Of a DNA stretch of 64,000 nt, positions 33,807 through 42,389 are shown one piece after another. Source of the DNA: Thalassospira profundimaris (lineage in GTDB: Bacteria; Pseudomonadota; Alphaproteobacteria; Rhodospirillales; Thalassospiraceae); contig NZ_JPWI01000007.1 in assembly GCF_003326795.1 (NCBI RefSeq), positions 164,969 to 228,968 of the forward strand, written 5' to 3'. Both the position numbers and the translations under genes were made by a program. A model generated the notes under the pieces. The model did no database searches. It saw only the letters and a program-made list of their open reading frames with translations, and was not told the DNA's origin. Position 1 is the first letter of the stretch; each line of letters begins with the position of its first letter.

Positions 33807-34214
33807 ATGACCGGATCAGAAACCGTTCCAGTCAGGGTTACCGCCACAGATGCGGCGATTGAACTGATCAGGAAGCTTAAATCGATCCACGGGCCGGTGA
33901 TGTTTCATCAGTCGGGCGGGTGTTGTGATGGCAGCGCGCCGATGTGCTTTCCCGCTGGCGAGTTCAAAACCGGTGATCAGGATGTGTTGCTGGGCGAAAT
34001 TGAAGGCAGTCCGTTTTTCATCGGGCGGGCGCAATTTGAATATTGGCAGCATACCCAGTTGATCATTGATGTCGTCAATGGTCGCGGCGGAATGTTTTCG
34101 CTTGAAGGGCCCGAGGGCAAACGCTTTCTGACCCGATCCCGGATTTTCAGTGACGATGAATGGAATATCCTGAAGAAGGCGGAGGAAAAGAAACCGATCA
34201 TCTCCGACATCTAG
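33807..34214 (+). CDS. DUF779 domain protein
   Basis: A 135-residue protein of the DUF779 family, which is very often encoded just after AcoD/ExaC-type aldehyde dehydrogenases. It contains a conserved MFHQSGGCCDGSAPMCFP block (about residues 32-49) whose cysteines look suited to bind a metal or undergo redox chemistry, and a conserved FEYWQHTQLIIDVV segment near 73. It starts 74 bp after the dehydrogenase with AAGGAGG before the ATG. The function is unproven; a helper role in aldehyde oxidation or enzyme maturation is the simplest idea. Confidence 0.9.
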   Translation: MTGSETVPVRVTATDAAIELIRKLKSIHGPVMFHQSGGCCDGSAPMCFPAGEFKTGDQDVLLGEIEGSPFFIGRAQFEYWQHTQLIIDVVNGRGGMFSLEGPEGKRFLTRSRIFSDDEWNILKKAEEKKPIISDI

Positions 34215-34340
34215 GTTTCACAGGCTTCAGCTGTTACCCGCGGCGTTTCGTTCCGGGCGTCATCCCCCATGATGCCTTCTCCCCGAAACACCAGAAGGTG
34301 CTGATGGCACTGCAAATCTTTCCGTAGCTTCTTCTTCCTG

Positions 34341-34380
34341 GCCCGCTGCCTCCCCCATTCAGGTGGCGGGCTTTTTTTTT
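34341..34380 (+). terminator. Rho-independent terminator after the DUF779 gene
   Basis: GCCCGC pairs with GCGGGC (with additional CCT/AGG pairing inside) followed by nine T. The T run overlaps the stop codon of the convergent yeiH-type gene. Confidence 0.85.
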
Positions 34381-35389
34381 ATGCGGTGCCCAGAACCACA
34401 ATCACAAGCCCGCTTAGCATGCACAGAAACATCAGCGACAACAACGCTGCAACAACCACCCGCCCGCCGACATGCATGACATTGCGGATATCAACACTTA
34501 ATCCCAAGGCCGCCATGGCAAGGATCGTCAGGAACGACGATGCGGTTTTCATTGAGCCCAGCGCAAATTCCGGCAAAAGCCCGAATGACCGTGCAATCAT
34601 CATGACGATAAATCCGATGATGAACCAGGGCACTACCTGCGAAATCGGAAGTCGGGTTTCACGTGCCCGCCCGCCAAGCAGTGCGAGGGTAAAAATCACC
34701 GGTCCCAGCATCAAAACCCGGATCAGCTTGACCAGCGTGCCCACCTGCACAGCAAGCGCGCCTGCCGGGGCGGTTGCGGCAAGAACCTGTGGCACCGCAT
34801 AAACGGTAAGACCCGAAAAAATGCCATACTGGGTAGCGGACAAGCCAAGCCCGGCATGAAGCAGCGGCAGGACAAACACAAACAGCACGCCAAGTACCGC
34901 CGTAAAGGAAATTGAGGCCGCCACATCATCGGACCGGGCCTCGATCACCGGAGCGGTCGCAGCTATCGCCGAATTGCCGCAAATCGAGTTTCCACAGGCC
35001 ACCAGCGTTGAAAGATGCTCTGACAATCCCAAGGCCCGACCGATATGATAGCTGACAAACAGGCTGATACAGACCACAGCCACGATGGCAACCACCAGCC
35101 CGCCCCCCGCAGATCCGATGGCCTGCGCACTGATCGACCCGCCCAGCAAAACAATCGCGATCTCAAGCACTGTCTTGCCGCAGAACCGCACACCGGCAAA
35201 ATAACGCGGGGCCAACCCAAACACCGATCGCACCACCACCCCGATCAGAATAGCAAAGACCAGACTTTCCACCCAGCCACGCCCGAAAAACACGCGCTCG
35301 GCATGTTCGGCAAGCTTGGCAGCCAGTGCGACAAGCAATGTCACGGCAAGGCCTGGCAGGATCGGTTTGATGCGGGCGTTAAAAAACAT
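34379..35389 (-). CDS. YeiH-family putative sulfate/anion exporter (UPF0324)
   Basis: A 336-residue inner-membrane protein with about ten hydrophobic segments and the family signatures GWVESLVFAILIGVVVRS near residue 38, EIAIVLLGGSIS near 75 and CGNSICGNSAIAATAPVI near 132. Members are annotated as putative sulfate exporters on slim evidence. It is divergent from a LysR-type gene, as yeiH is from yeiE in enterobacteria, which supports the family call and a regulator-target pair. Its stop codon lies inside the T tract of the neighbouring terminator. Confidence 0.88.
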   Translation of the reverse strand: MFFNARIKPILPGLAVTLLVALAAKLAEHAERVFFGRGWVESLVFAILIGVVVRSVFGLAPRYFAGVRFCGKTVLEIAIVLLGGSISAQAIGSAGGGLVVAIVAVVCISLFVSYHIGRALGLSEHLSTLVACGNSICGNSAIAATAPVIEARSDDVAASISFTAVLGVLFVFVLPLLHAGLGLSATQYGIFSGLTVYAVPQVLAATAPAGALAVQVGTLVKLIRVLMLGPVIFTLALLGGRARETRLPISQVVPWFIIGFIVMMIARSFGLLPEFALGSMKTASSFLTILAMAALGLSVDIRNVMHVGGRVVVAALLSLMFLCMLSGLVIVVLGTA

Positions 35390-35468
35390 GATTTTCCTGT
35401 GCTTTGATCACATCGGGAAAATCTCACGCCAGACCATTTACTTCCATCTAATAAAAACTCATATTTCA

Positions 35469-35483
35469 TTCGATTAAATCGAA
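35469..35483. promoter_or_regulatory. LysR-type operator candidate between yeiH-type and LysR genes
   Basis: TTCGATT-A-AATCGAA, a perfect 7-1-7 palindrome with the T/A arrangement of LysR boxes, in the divergent intergenic region 16 bp before the regulator start. Confidence 0.55.
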
Positions 35484-35498
35484 CGATTGAGCTTTGCC

Positions 35499-36392
35499 AT
35501 GATGACGCTTGAACAATTGCAGATCTTTGTTGCTGTCGCCGAACGCGAACATCTGACCCGCGCGGCCGAGGCAATTGGTCTGACTCCCTCGGCGGTCAGC
35601 TCGGCGATCAAGAACCTTGAAGGTTTTTATGGTGTGGCGCTGTTTAACCGGGTCGGACGGCGGATCGAACTGACCCAGACCGGGCGCTTGTTCCTTGATG
35701 AAGCCAAATCAACACTGGCCCGCGCACGTGCTGCCGAACTGACACTGGCCGAGCTTGGCGGGATGCAGCGCGGGGATTTGAATGTTTATGCCAGTCAAAC
35801 GATTGCCAGTTACTGGCTGCCACCGTTCCTGATGAAGTTCCATGATCAATATCCCGGCATTGAAATCCATCTGACCATTGGCAACACCAAGACCGTATCT
35901 GATGCGGTACGCGGCGGGGCGGCCGACATCGGCTTTATCGAAGGCGACATTGACGAACCTGCCCTTGCCAAACGCGAAGTTGCCGAAGATGCGCTGGTGA
36001 TTGTGGTCGGCCCCAAGCATCCCTGGGCCGATGGCAGGCCCTTGACCGCACAGGCCCTTGTCACCCAGACCAACTGGATCCTGCGCGAAGCCGGATCGGG
36101 CACCAGATCGGAATTCGAAAATGCATTACGCGACCTTGGTGTTGACCCGGCACGGCTTAAAACCGCACTGGTCCTGCCCAGCAACGAGGCCGTCATTACC
36201 GCCGTTGAAACCGGACTTGCCGCCACCGCCGTTTCGCAATTCGCCGTCAGCTCCCTGATCGCCCAAGGCCGACTGGCCCGTGCAAGCTTCCCGATCCCGC
36301 CCCGCAAATTCATGGTGCTCCGCCATAAAGAACGCCAGCAAACTCGAAGTTCTCTGGCGCTGGAAAAGTTGTGCCTTGACCAACGACATTAA
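35499..36392 (+). CDS. LysR-family transcriptional regulator (YeiE-like)
   Basis: A 297-residue regulator. The helix-turn-helix is EHLTRAAEAIGLTPSAVSSAIKNLE (about residues 17-41), followed by LFNRVGRRIELTQTGR. The effector domain has GDLNVYASQTIASYWLPPFL near 92 and GAADIGFIEGDI near 142. I used ATG 35499 rather than the TTG four codons upstream because the family starts with MTLEQLQIF. It most likely controls the divergent YeiH-type transporter through the palindrome between them. Confidence 0.9.
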   Translation: MMTLEQLQIFVAVAEREHLTRAAEAIGLTPSAVSSAIKNLEGFYGVALFNRVGRRIELTQTGRLFLDEAKSTLARARAAELTLAELGGMQRGDLNVYASQTIASYWLPPFLMKFHDQYPGIEIHLTIGNTKTVSDAVRGGAADIGFIEGDIDEPALAKREVAEDALVIVVGPKHPWADGRPLTAQALVTQTNWILREAGSGTRSEFENALRDLGVDPARLKTALVLPSNEAVITAVETGLAATAVSQFAVSSLIAQGRLARASFPIPPRKFMVLRHKERQQTRSSLALEKLCLDQRH

Positions 36393-36408
36393 GCCGCATT
36401 CAACGCGT

Positions 36409-36427
36409 ATTTGGAAATTTTCCAAAT
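36409..36427. promoter_or_regulatory. 19-bp palindrome upstream of cydA
   Basis: ATTTGGAAA-T-TTTCCAAAT is a perfect 9-1-9 palindrome 180 bp before cydA and 17 bp after the LysR gene. It has no T tract, so an operator is more likely than a terminator. Confidence 0.45.
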
Positions 36428-36603
36428 GTAAATTGCGAATGCGCAATGCAGCATTTCGGACAAGCTTCTATCGAAAAGCTTACACAGAACGGCCCCTGAT
36501 CGTCGGTTTGCTCCACAATCAGGTCAATCAATGAACGACTTCGCAACGCAGCGAAAAGCGTGGCCGAACAGGAAGGCTTTGCCTGATAGAAGGACCAACG
36601 CCA

Positions 36604-37989
36604 ATGCTTGATGCAGAAATATTGGCACGCATACAGTTTGCCTTTACCGTTTCATTCCACATCATTTTCCCGTCATTTACCATCGGGCTTGCGAGCTTCC
36701 TGTTCGTGCTTGAAGCGCAGTGGTTGCGCACCCGTGATGACACCTATCTTGCGCTGTACAAATTCTGGCTCAAGATCTTTGCGCTGGCCTTTGGCATGGG
36801 TGTGGTTTCCGGGATTGTGATGTCCTATCAGTTTGGCACCAACTGGGGGCCGTTTTCGGAATTTACCGGCGGCGTCATTGGCCCGTTGATGGCCTATGAG
36901 GTTCTTAGCGCCTTTTTCCTGGAGGCAGGTTTTCTTGGCATCATGCTGTTTGGCCTGAACCGGGTCGGACCAAAACTTCACTTCCTTGCCACCACCATGG
37001 TTGCCGTCGGCACACTTTTTTCGGCCTTCTGGATTTTGTCAGCCAATAGCTGGATGCAGACGCCAGATGGCTTTGTCATCGAAAATGGTCGGGCGGTTGT
37101 CACCAGCTGGATTGATGCGATCTTTAATCCAAGCTTCCCCTATCGCCTTGTTCACATGGTTCTGGCGGCTTATCTGACCACCGCCTTTGTGGTGGGTGCG
37201 GTTGGTGCATGGCATTTGCTGCGTGATCGGGAAAATCGGGCGGCACGGATCATGTTTTCCATGGCCATGTGGATGGCGGCCATTGTTGCCCCGATCCAGA
37301 TCGTGGCAGGCGATATGCACGGGCTCAATACTCTTGAACATCAACCGGCCAAGGTCGCGGCAATGGAAGGCCATTTTGAAACGCAAAATGGCGCGCCACT
37401 GATCCTGTTTGGCCTGCCCGATATGAAGGCCGAAGAAACCCGGTACGCGATTGAAATTCCCAAGCTTGGCTCGATGATCCTGACCCATGACTGGGATGGC
37501 AAGATCACGGGGCTTAAGGATTTCGCACCGGAAGATCGCCCAAATGCCACCATCGTCTTCTGGACCTTCCGCATCATGGTCGGCGTTGGCGTCCTGATGG
37601 CATTGCTTGGCATTGCGAGCCTGATCGCGCGGTTCCGTCACAAGCTTTATGATTGCAAATATCTGCATCGCTTTGCCCTGATCATGGGACCAAGCGGCTT
37701 TGTCGCCATTCTGGCGGGCTGGTTCACCACCGAAATCGGACGCCAGCCATGGGTGGTGTATGGATTTATGCGCACATCAGAAGCAGGCTCGCCGGTCACC
37801 GCCACCGCAATTGCCGGATCGCTTCTGGCCTTTGTCGTGGTCTATTCAATCGTGTTTGGGGTTGGCACGGCCTATATCATCCGCGCCATGAACCATGATC
37901 CGCGCAAGGCGCATGTCCCGAGCGGAGAATTCCTTCGTGCCGGTGGCCGCCAGCTGGCCGCACATAACAATCCGCAGGCAGGAGAATGA
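36604..37989 (+). CDS. cydA: Cytochrome bd-type ubiquinol oxidase subunit I (CydA/CioA)
   Basis: A 461-residue inner-membrane subunit that oxidises ubiquinol and carries hemes b558, b595 and d. Visible are ARIQFAFTVSFHIIFPSFTIG (heme ligand His near 19), the GMGVVSGIVMSYQFGTNWG block near 62 and GRQPWVVYGFMRTSEAGSP near 380. The Q-loop region is short, as in the cyanide-insensitive CioA group, and the length (461, not about 520) agrees. The stop overlaps cydB by 4 bp. It is the high-affinity or stress oxidase of the cell. Confidence 0.95.
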   Translation: MLDAEILARIQFAFTVSFHIIFPSFTIGLASFLFVLEAQWLRTRDDTYLALYKFWLKIFALAFGMGVVSGIVMSYQFGTNWGPFSEFTGGVIGPLMAYEVLSAFFLEAGFLGIMLFGLNRVGPKLHFLATTMVAVGTLFSAFWILSANSWMQTPDGFVIENGRAVVTSWIDAIFNPSFPYRLVHMVLAAYLTTAFVVGAVGAWHLLRDRENRAARIMFSMAMWMAAIVAPIQIVAGDMHGLNTLEHQPAKVAAMEGHFETQNGAPLILFGLPDMKAEETRYAIEIPKLGSMILTHDWDGKITGLKDFAPEDRPNATIVFWTFRIMVGVGVLMALLGIASLIARFRHKLYDCKYLHRFALIMGPSGFVAILAGWFTTEIGRQPWVVYGFMRTSEAGSPVTATAIAGSLLAFVVVYSIVFGVGTAYIIRAMNHDPRKAHVPSGEFLRAGGRQLAAHNNPQAGE

Positions 37990-38984
37990 TCATGGATTAT
38001 CAACTGATCTGGGTTCTTTTGATCGCGGTTGCGGTCTTTGCCTATGTCACACTCGATGGCTTTGATCTGGGCATCGGCATTCTGTTTCCCTTCATCAAGG
38101 ATCCGGTGAAACGCGGGCGCATGATGAATACGGTTGCGCCGATCTGGGATGGCAATGAAACCTGGCTGGTGCTGGGCGGCGGCGGGCTTTATGCCGCCTT
38201 CCCCAAAGCCTATTCCCTGCTGATGACGGCCTTTTACATTCCGGTTTTTGTCATGCTGCTTGCCCTTGTGTTTCGCGGCGTGGCGTTCGAGTTCCGGTTC
38301 AAAAGCCAGAACCATCAGAAACATTGGGACATCGCCTTTTCTGCTGGATCAATCATTGCAAGCGCCATGCAGGGCGCGATGCTGGGCGCTTTTATCGAAG
38401 GCATTGCCGTTGAAAATGGCCGCTTTGTCGGTGGCGCGTTTGACTGGCTCAGTCCGTTTTCATTCTTCTGCGCCACGGCGGTTATTGTCGGCTATGCCCT
38501 GCTTGGCACCGGCTGGCTGATCATGAAGATGGAAGGCGATTTTCAGGGCAATCTGCGCCGTCTCGCCAAACCCGCCGTGATCTGGATGGCGGCAAATCTT
38601 GCTGTGGTGTCGCTGATGACCACTTATATCAACCCGGCCTATGCCGACCGCTGGTTTGACATGCCCAATCTGGCATTCATGGCACCGATCCCCTTGATCA
38701 CGGCCGGGCTTCTGATCTGGCTGTGGCGGGCGGTTTCACATCGGGAAAAGACGGTTTTCGGCATTACGCTTGCGATCTTTTTCCTGTGTTATCTTGGTTT
38801 TGGCATCACGCTTTATCCCAATATCGTCCCGCCGATGATCACGTTCAGGGATGCCGCCGCCCCGGACAACAGCCTTTCCTTCATGCTGGTCGGGGCCGTG
38901 ATCCTGCTTCCGGTGATATTTGCCTATACCGCTTATGCCTATTGGGTGTTCCGCGGAAAGGTCAGTGACGAGGGATATCATTGA
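37986..38984 (+). CDS. cydB: Cytochrome bd-type ubiquinol oxidase subunit II (CydB/CioB)
   Basis: A 332-residue membrane subunit with about eight hydrophobic spans. It begins MDYQLIWVLLIAVAVFAYVTLDGFDLGIGILFPF, has NGNETWLVLGGGGLYAAFPKAYS-type residues near 55, and is of normal length. It forms the heterodimer with CydA. The first codons ATGATC ATG give two possible starts two codons apart. The stop overlaps the ATG of the small downstream subunit. Confidence 0.95.
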   Translation: MIMDYQLIWVLLIAVAVFAYVTLDGFDLGIGILFPFIKDPVKRGRMMNTVAPIWDGNETWLVLGGGGLYAAFPKAYSLLMTAFYIPVFVMLLALVFRGVAFEFRFKSQNHQKHWDIAFSAGSIIASAMQGAMLGAFIEGIAVENGRFVGGAFDWLSPFSFFCATAVIVGYALLGTGWLIMKMEGDFQGNLRRLAKPAVIWMAANLAVVSLMTTYINPAYADRWFDMPNLAFMAPIPLITAGLLIWLWRAVSHREKTVFGITLAIFFLCYLGFGITLYPNIVPPMITFRDAAAPDNSLSFMLVGAVILLPVIFAYTAYAYWVFRGKVSDEGYH

Positions 38985-39106
38985 TGCCCAGGATCACATC
39001 GGAAAGAACCAGACGTCTGCTTTGGTTTGTCGGGCTTTATGTCGGCGGGATTGTCGTCATAGGTACTGCTGCCATGCTGCTTAAGGCCATGTTGGGTCAG
39101 GCATAA
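38984..39106 (+). CDS. Small DUF2474 membrane subunit of the bd oxidase
   Basis: A 40-residue protein that begins on the last base of the cydB stop (TGATG). The sequence is MPRITSERTRRLLWFVGLYV, then a Gly/Val/Ala-rich span ending LLKAMLGQA, giving a basic N-terminus and one membrane helix. This matches the DUF2474 peptides that accompany CioAB-type oxidases in place of CydX. It probably stabilises the complex. Confidence 0.85.
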   Translation: MPRITSERTRRLLWFVGLYVGGIVVIGTAAMLLKAMLGQA

Positions 39107-39157
39107 AGCACATCGCGGCTCCTGAAATGACGCCTCGCCGAGATGCGGGGCGTCAGC

Positions 39158-39200
39158 ACCCGGCAGCAAATTCCCCCACCCTGCTGCCGGGTTTTCTTTT
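39158..39200. terminator. Terminator after the cydAB operon
   Basis: ACCCGGCAGCA (39158-39168) pairs perfectly with TGCTGCCGGGT (39182-39192), then TTTCTTTT. It reaches the stop of the convergent aminotransferase gene. Confidence 0.88.
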
Positions 39201-40416
39201 ACTGGTTGTCCTTGCGCCGGATCAGATCAGCAAGGCGTTCGATCCCGGCGCGAATGCGTTCCGGCTTTTCGGTGGCAAAGCTGAACCGTGCAGTATTTTG
39301 CCCCGACTGGTCACAGAAAAATGCCTGACCGGGGACAAAGGCGACCTTGGCATCTTCCATCGCCTCGACCAGAAGCGCCCGGCTGTCGATATTTTCGGGC
39401 AATGTTAACCAGACAAACATGCCGCCCTTGGGCCGTGAATAACTGACATCATCGGGCATGAATTCATCCATAGCACCCAGCATCGCATCACGCTTTGCCC
39501 GATATGCATCGCGAAGCGTTTCCAGATGGGCCGGAAACAGTTTGGTTGCGGCACGCAGCGCGATTTCCTGATTGATGGTCGACACATGCAGATCACCCGC
39601 CTGCTTCATCAAAACCAGCTGACGGATCACCGGACGCGGTGCTGTGACCCAGCCAATCCGCAAGGCCGGGGCGAGTGTTTTGGAAAAAGTGCCAAGCTGA
39701 ATGACCGTTCCGGCATCGGGATCACTGCCGACCTCGTCCAGGGCCAGAAGCGATGGCAGGCTTTCGCCTTCGTATGACAGTTTGCAATAGGCCGCATCCT
39801 CAAGAATGACAGCGCCATATTTGCGGGCCGTTTCGAGAACTGCCATGCGACGATCAAGCGTGTAGGATCGACCCGTCGGGTTCTGGAAATCCGGGGCCAG
39901 ATAGGCAATGCGCGCACCGGCCGCAAAGGCCGCATCAAGTTCGGCAATGACCGGGCCGTCCTCATCCATATTGATGCCGACATAGTTGGGACGGCGCATC
40001 GAAAAGGCCTGCATCGCGCCAAGATAGCTTGGCTTTTCCATAACGATTTCGCGCCCGGGTTCGAGTAACAGGCGCGCAATCATATCAAGGGCCTGCTGCG
40101 CCCCGCAGGTAATCAGAATATTGTCGATGTCACGGGTCGCACCACTTTTGGCAAGATCATCGGCAATCCATTGCCGCAATCCCGGCAGACCTTCGCTGAT
40201 CGAATATTGAAGACTGCGTCGCCCCGCGGTTTCGTCGCTGGTCAGGCCGTCAAACATGTCGCGAAAATCAGCAAGCGGGAAAAGATCGGGATCAGGCACC
40301 CCGCCCGCGAACGAGATAATCTCCGGGCGTTCAGCAACTTTCAGCAAATCACGAATTTCCGATGCACGCAGCGCACGGGCATCAGGCACAATCATCTCGT
40401 TCCATTGGATCGTCAT
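39199..40416 (-). CDS. PLP-dependent aminotransferase, 2-aminoadipate transaminase (LysN)-like
   Basis: A 405-residue fold-type I aminotransferase. The PLP lysine is in QLGTFSKTLAPALRIGW near residue 242; other markers are ISFAGGVPDPDLFP near 34, CGAQQALDMIARL near 105, PDFQNPTGRSYT near 176 and the C-terminal FSFATEKPERI. It belongs to the class I/II group that includes LysN, kynurenine/2-aminoadipate aminotransferases and valine-pyruvate enzymes, so the substrate is only approximate. The first part (ALRASEIRDLLKVAERPEIISFAGG) is typical of that group. It is a single gene. Confidence 0.88.
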   Translation of the reverse strand: MTIQWNEMIVPDARALRASEIRDLLKVAERPEIISFAGGVPDPDLFPLADFRDMFDGLTSDETAGRRSLQYSISEGLPGLRQWIADDLAKSGATRDIDNILITCGAQQALDMIARLLLEPGREIVMEKPSYLGAMQAFSMRRPNYVGINMDEDGPVIAELDAAFAAGARIAYLAPDFQNPTGRSYTLDRRMAVLETARKYGAVILEDAAYCKLSYEGESLPSLLALDEVGSDPDAGTVIQLGTFSKTLAPALRIGWVTAPRPVIRQLVLMKQAGDLHVSTINQEIALRAATKLFPAHLETLRDAYRAKRDAMLGAMDEFMPDDVSYSRPKGGMFVWLTLPENIDSRALLVEAMEDAKVAFVPGQAFFCDQSGQNTARFSFATEKPERIRAGIERLADLIRRKDNQ

Positions 40417-40572
40417 GGCTTCCTCATTAGGTCAGTCTTCTTGACGTTATTTGGCAAGCAACACTGACCTAAATCAAGTTTATTTTTCAAACGACAAGCA
40501 TTTTGAAATAAAATTACCCATCAAGCCCGTAACACACCGATAGTTTGCAAACCCTGCATTAAAGGGATTCCG

Positions 40573-41388
40573 TCATGATTTCAAAGAGATGATAAAAGCG
40601 CGGGAAAAAATCACCGAAAGCAGCACAATGACAAAGCATGTCGTTGCTCCGTTGAAAATTGCTGAAATCACCAGCAATCCGGTATCAGCGGGAATTCCGA
40701 TTGCCTGCACAATCGCGACCACCTGCCCCGTTACAGGTATGAAAAGCGCTGCGATCACCGGCAGAACAAGGAAGACGGCAATCATCCGCCAAAGAACGAA
40801 CCGGAATGTTGCTTTTCCACGGGACCATGTCGCGACTAATGATGGGTCAGCGCCACAAATCACGGCTCCACCCCATGTGGCTGCCACCGCAACCAGACAC
40901 AGAAAAGCCATCACGACGACAACACCAATCCCGAGCCCGGTATTGGCTTCCGCGTCATCATTGCCCACTAACAACCGCAGAATATCGGGGACAAGAAACA
41001 GCTGATAGATCAGAATCATCACCGCCATCAGCAGTGCCAGTAACATCATACCAGCAAAGAACATTCCGGCAGCCCTGCGGTCGATGATGCTAAACGCGGA
41101 CCATCCGGCCAATCTGGTCAGCACGGAAACATGTGCACAGAATGCAACACTGACCACGGCCACCGCATCGATCAGAAAGCGGGCAACGAACCAGATTCCA
41201 CCCCAAACAGAAATTGCCCCGTCCGGGCCAAGCACACCCGAACGCGGCAATATCGCATCGAATGCCGCAAACAGAACCATCCACAGCAACGCCGCCGCAA
41301 TGACAGACCGGCATTGCCAGAACACGTCCCATGCGTCCTGAAGGATCCAGGCCTTGAAGTCGTTGTGCGCTGTAATCTTGGCCCCCAT
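40573..41388 (-). CDS. Membrane protein of unknown function (tandem family, member 4)
   Basis: A 271-residue protein with about six hydrophobic segments. It shares with the next three genes a soluble N-terminus of about 25 residues ahead of the first span, a central ...TWSRGKATFRFVLWRMIAV loop and a C-terminal IVLLSVIFSRAF-type span. It is the most divergent of the four and lacks the charged tail. The gap to member 3 is 153 bp, larger than the other gaps, so it may have its own start of transcription. No known domain is recognised. Confidence 0.72.
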   Translation of the reverse strand: MGAKITAHNDFKAWILQDAWDVFWQCRSVIAAALLWMVLFAAFDAILPRSGVLGPDGAISVWGGIWFVARFLIDAVAVVSVAFCAHVSVLTRLAGWSAFSIIDRRAAGMFFAGMMLLALLMAVMILIYQLFLVPDILRLLVGNDDAEANTGLGIGVVVVMAFLCLVAVAATWGGAVICGADPSLVATWSRGKATFRFVLWRMIAVFLVLPVIAALFIPVTGQVVAIVQAIGIPADTGLLVISAIFNGATTCFVIVLLSVIFSRAFIISLKS

Positions 41389-41541
41389 CTCTCACCCGTC
41401 TTTTCCATCAACAGACCGGTATATGGCGATGAACAGGGCGCTTGTTCAATCATGGTTATATAGCGATTGCCGGTTTGCCCCGAAAACGCGGTCACGACAT
41501 CACGCCGCCCCGACATTCTGGGTTCTGACGAAGGTATTGCG

Positions 41542-42381
41542 TTATCGGGCCGACAGACCTAGCCCGTCCCCGCCCGGTATGTGATCCTTGCGCAGCCGCT
41601 CTTCTCCGAGAATGAGGGTCCGGGATGCAACGGTGCCAAGCAGAACATTTACAATCAGTAACTTGCCTGCACCAAGTAATGCCCCCAACACGAAAAGAAG
41701 ATGAAGCCGAGTAAGCCCACCACCCGTTTCGACCAATAATCCTATCGAAAGGTCGCCCAGCAAGAGATACGTCACATCCACAATCAGTGAAAACAGAAAC
41801 GGACCAATCAAAAGCCCCATAAGACCAAAGGCCAGTGTTCTCCATCCTCGTTTGACAGCCCGCAACAGCCCCTTGTCAAATTTCAAAATGACAGCAGGCA
41901 CCCAAGTCGCCCCGAACAGAAACACAATCAGGGCGAAGATCGTCCTGATCAGACCTCCGACAAGTGTCATTGAATGCTCCAGAGACGTGTTGTCGCCTGC
42001 CAGATCCCTGATATCGCTTGTGGTTAAAATCAACGTCCCGTCAACAGTCAGAAAGTAAAGAATGGACGGCACAGAAACCAGCAGACTCAAAAATAAGTAG
42101 CGCGGAACAAACCGCAGCAGGCTGCGCATTCCTAGCTTGGAGGTTCCAGTTATCAACCAGAAGCACGTGACATATAGAACGGCACATTCGAATGCGAATT
42201 CCAACCCGGCATTGATCAGATCGACCATACCCCCGCCGACATAGAGCAAAGGGTATCGGATCACAGCGAATGCGCCACAAAGAAACATGAACCGACGCCA
42301 GTTCGCCCGGATCACTTCAATGCTCTTAGTCCAGATACCAGCTGTATTAATCGCCAGTAGCGCCATATCATCTGTCGCCAT
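41542..42381 (-). CDS. Membrane protein of unknown function (tandem family, member 3)
   Basis: A 279-residue, six-span protein. It starts with ALLAINTAGIWTKSIEVIRANWRRFMFLCGAF, has the family loop KGLLRAVKRGWRTLAFGLMGLLIGPFLF near 175-202 and ends TVASRTLILGEERLRKDHIPGG. The loop and the SR..LGE.RL tail match members 1 and 2. It lies 8 bp after member 2. Function unknown. Confidence 0.75.
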   Translation of the reverse strand: MATDDMALLAINTAGIWTKSIEVIRANWRRFMFLCGAFAVIRYPLLYVGGGMVDLINAGLEFAFECAVLYVTCFWLITGTSKLGMRSLLRFVPRYLFLSLLVSVPSILYFLTVDGTLILTTSDIRDLAGDNTSLEHSMTLVGGLIRTIFALIVFLFGATWVPAVILKFDKGLLRAVKRGWRTLAFGLMGLLIGPFLFSLIVDVTYLLLGDLSIGLLVETGGGLTRLHLLFVLGALLGAGKLLIVNVLLGTVASRTLILGEERLRKDHIPGGDGLGLSAR

Positions 42382-42389
42382 TCACGACG

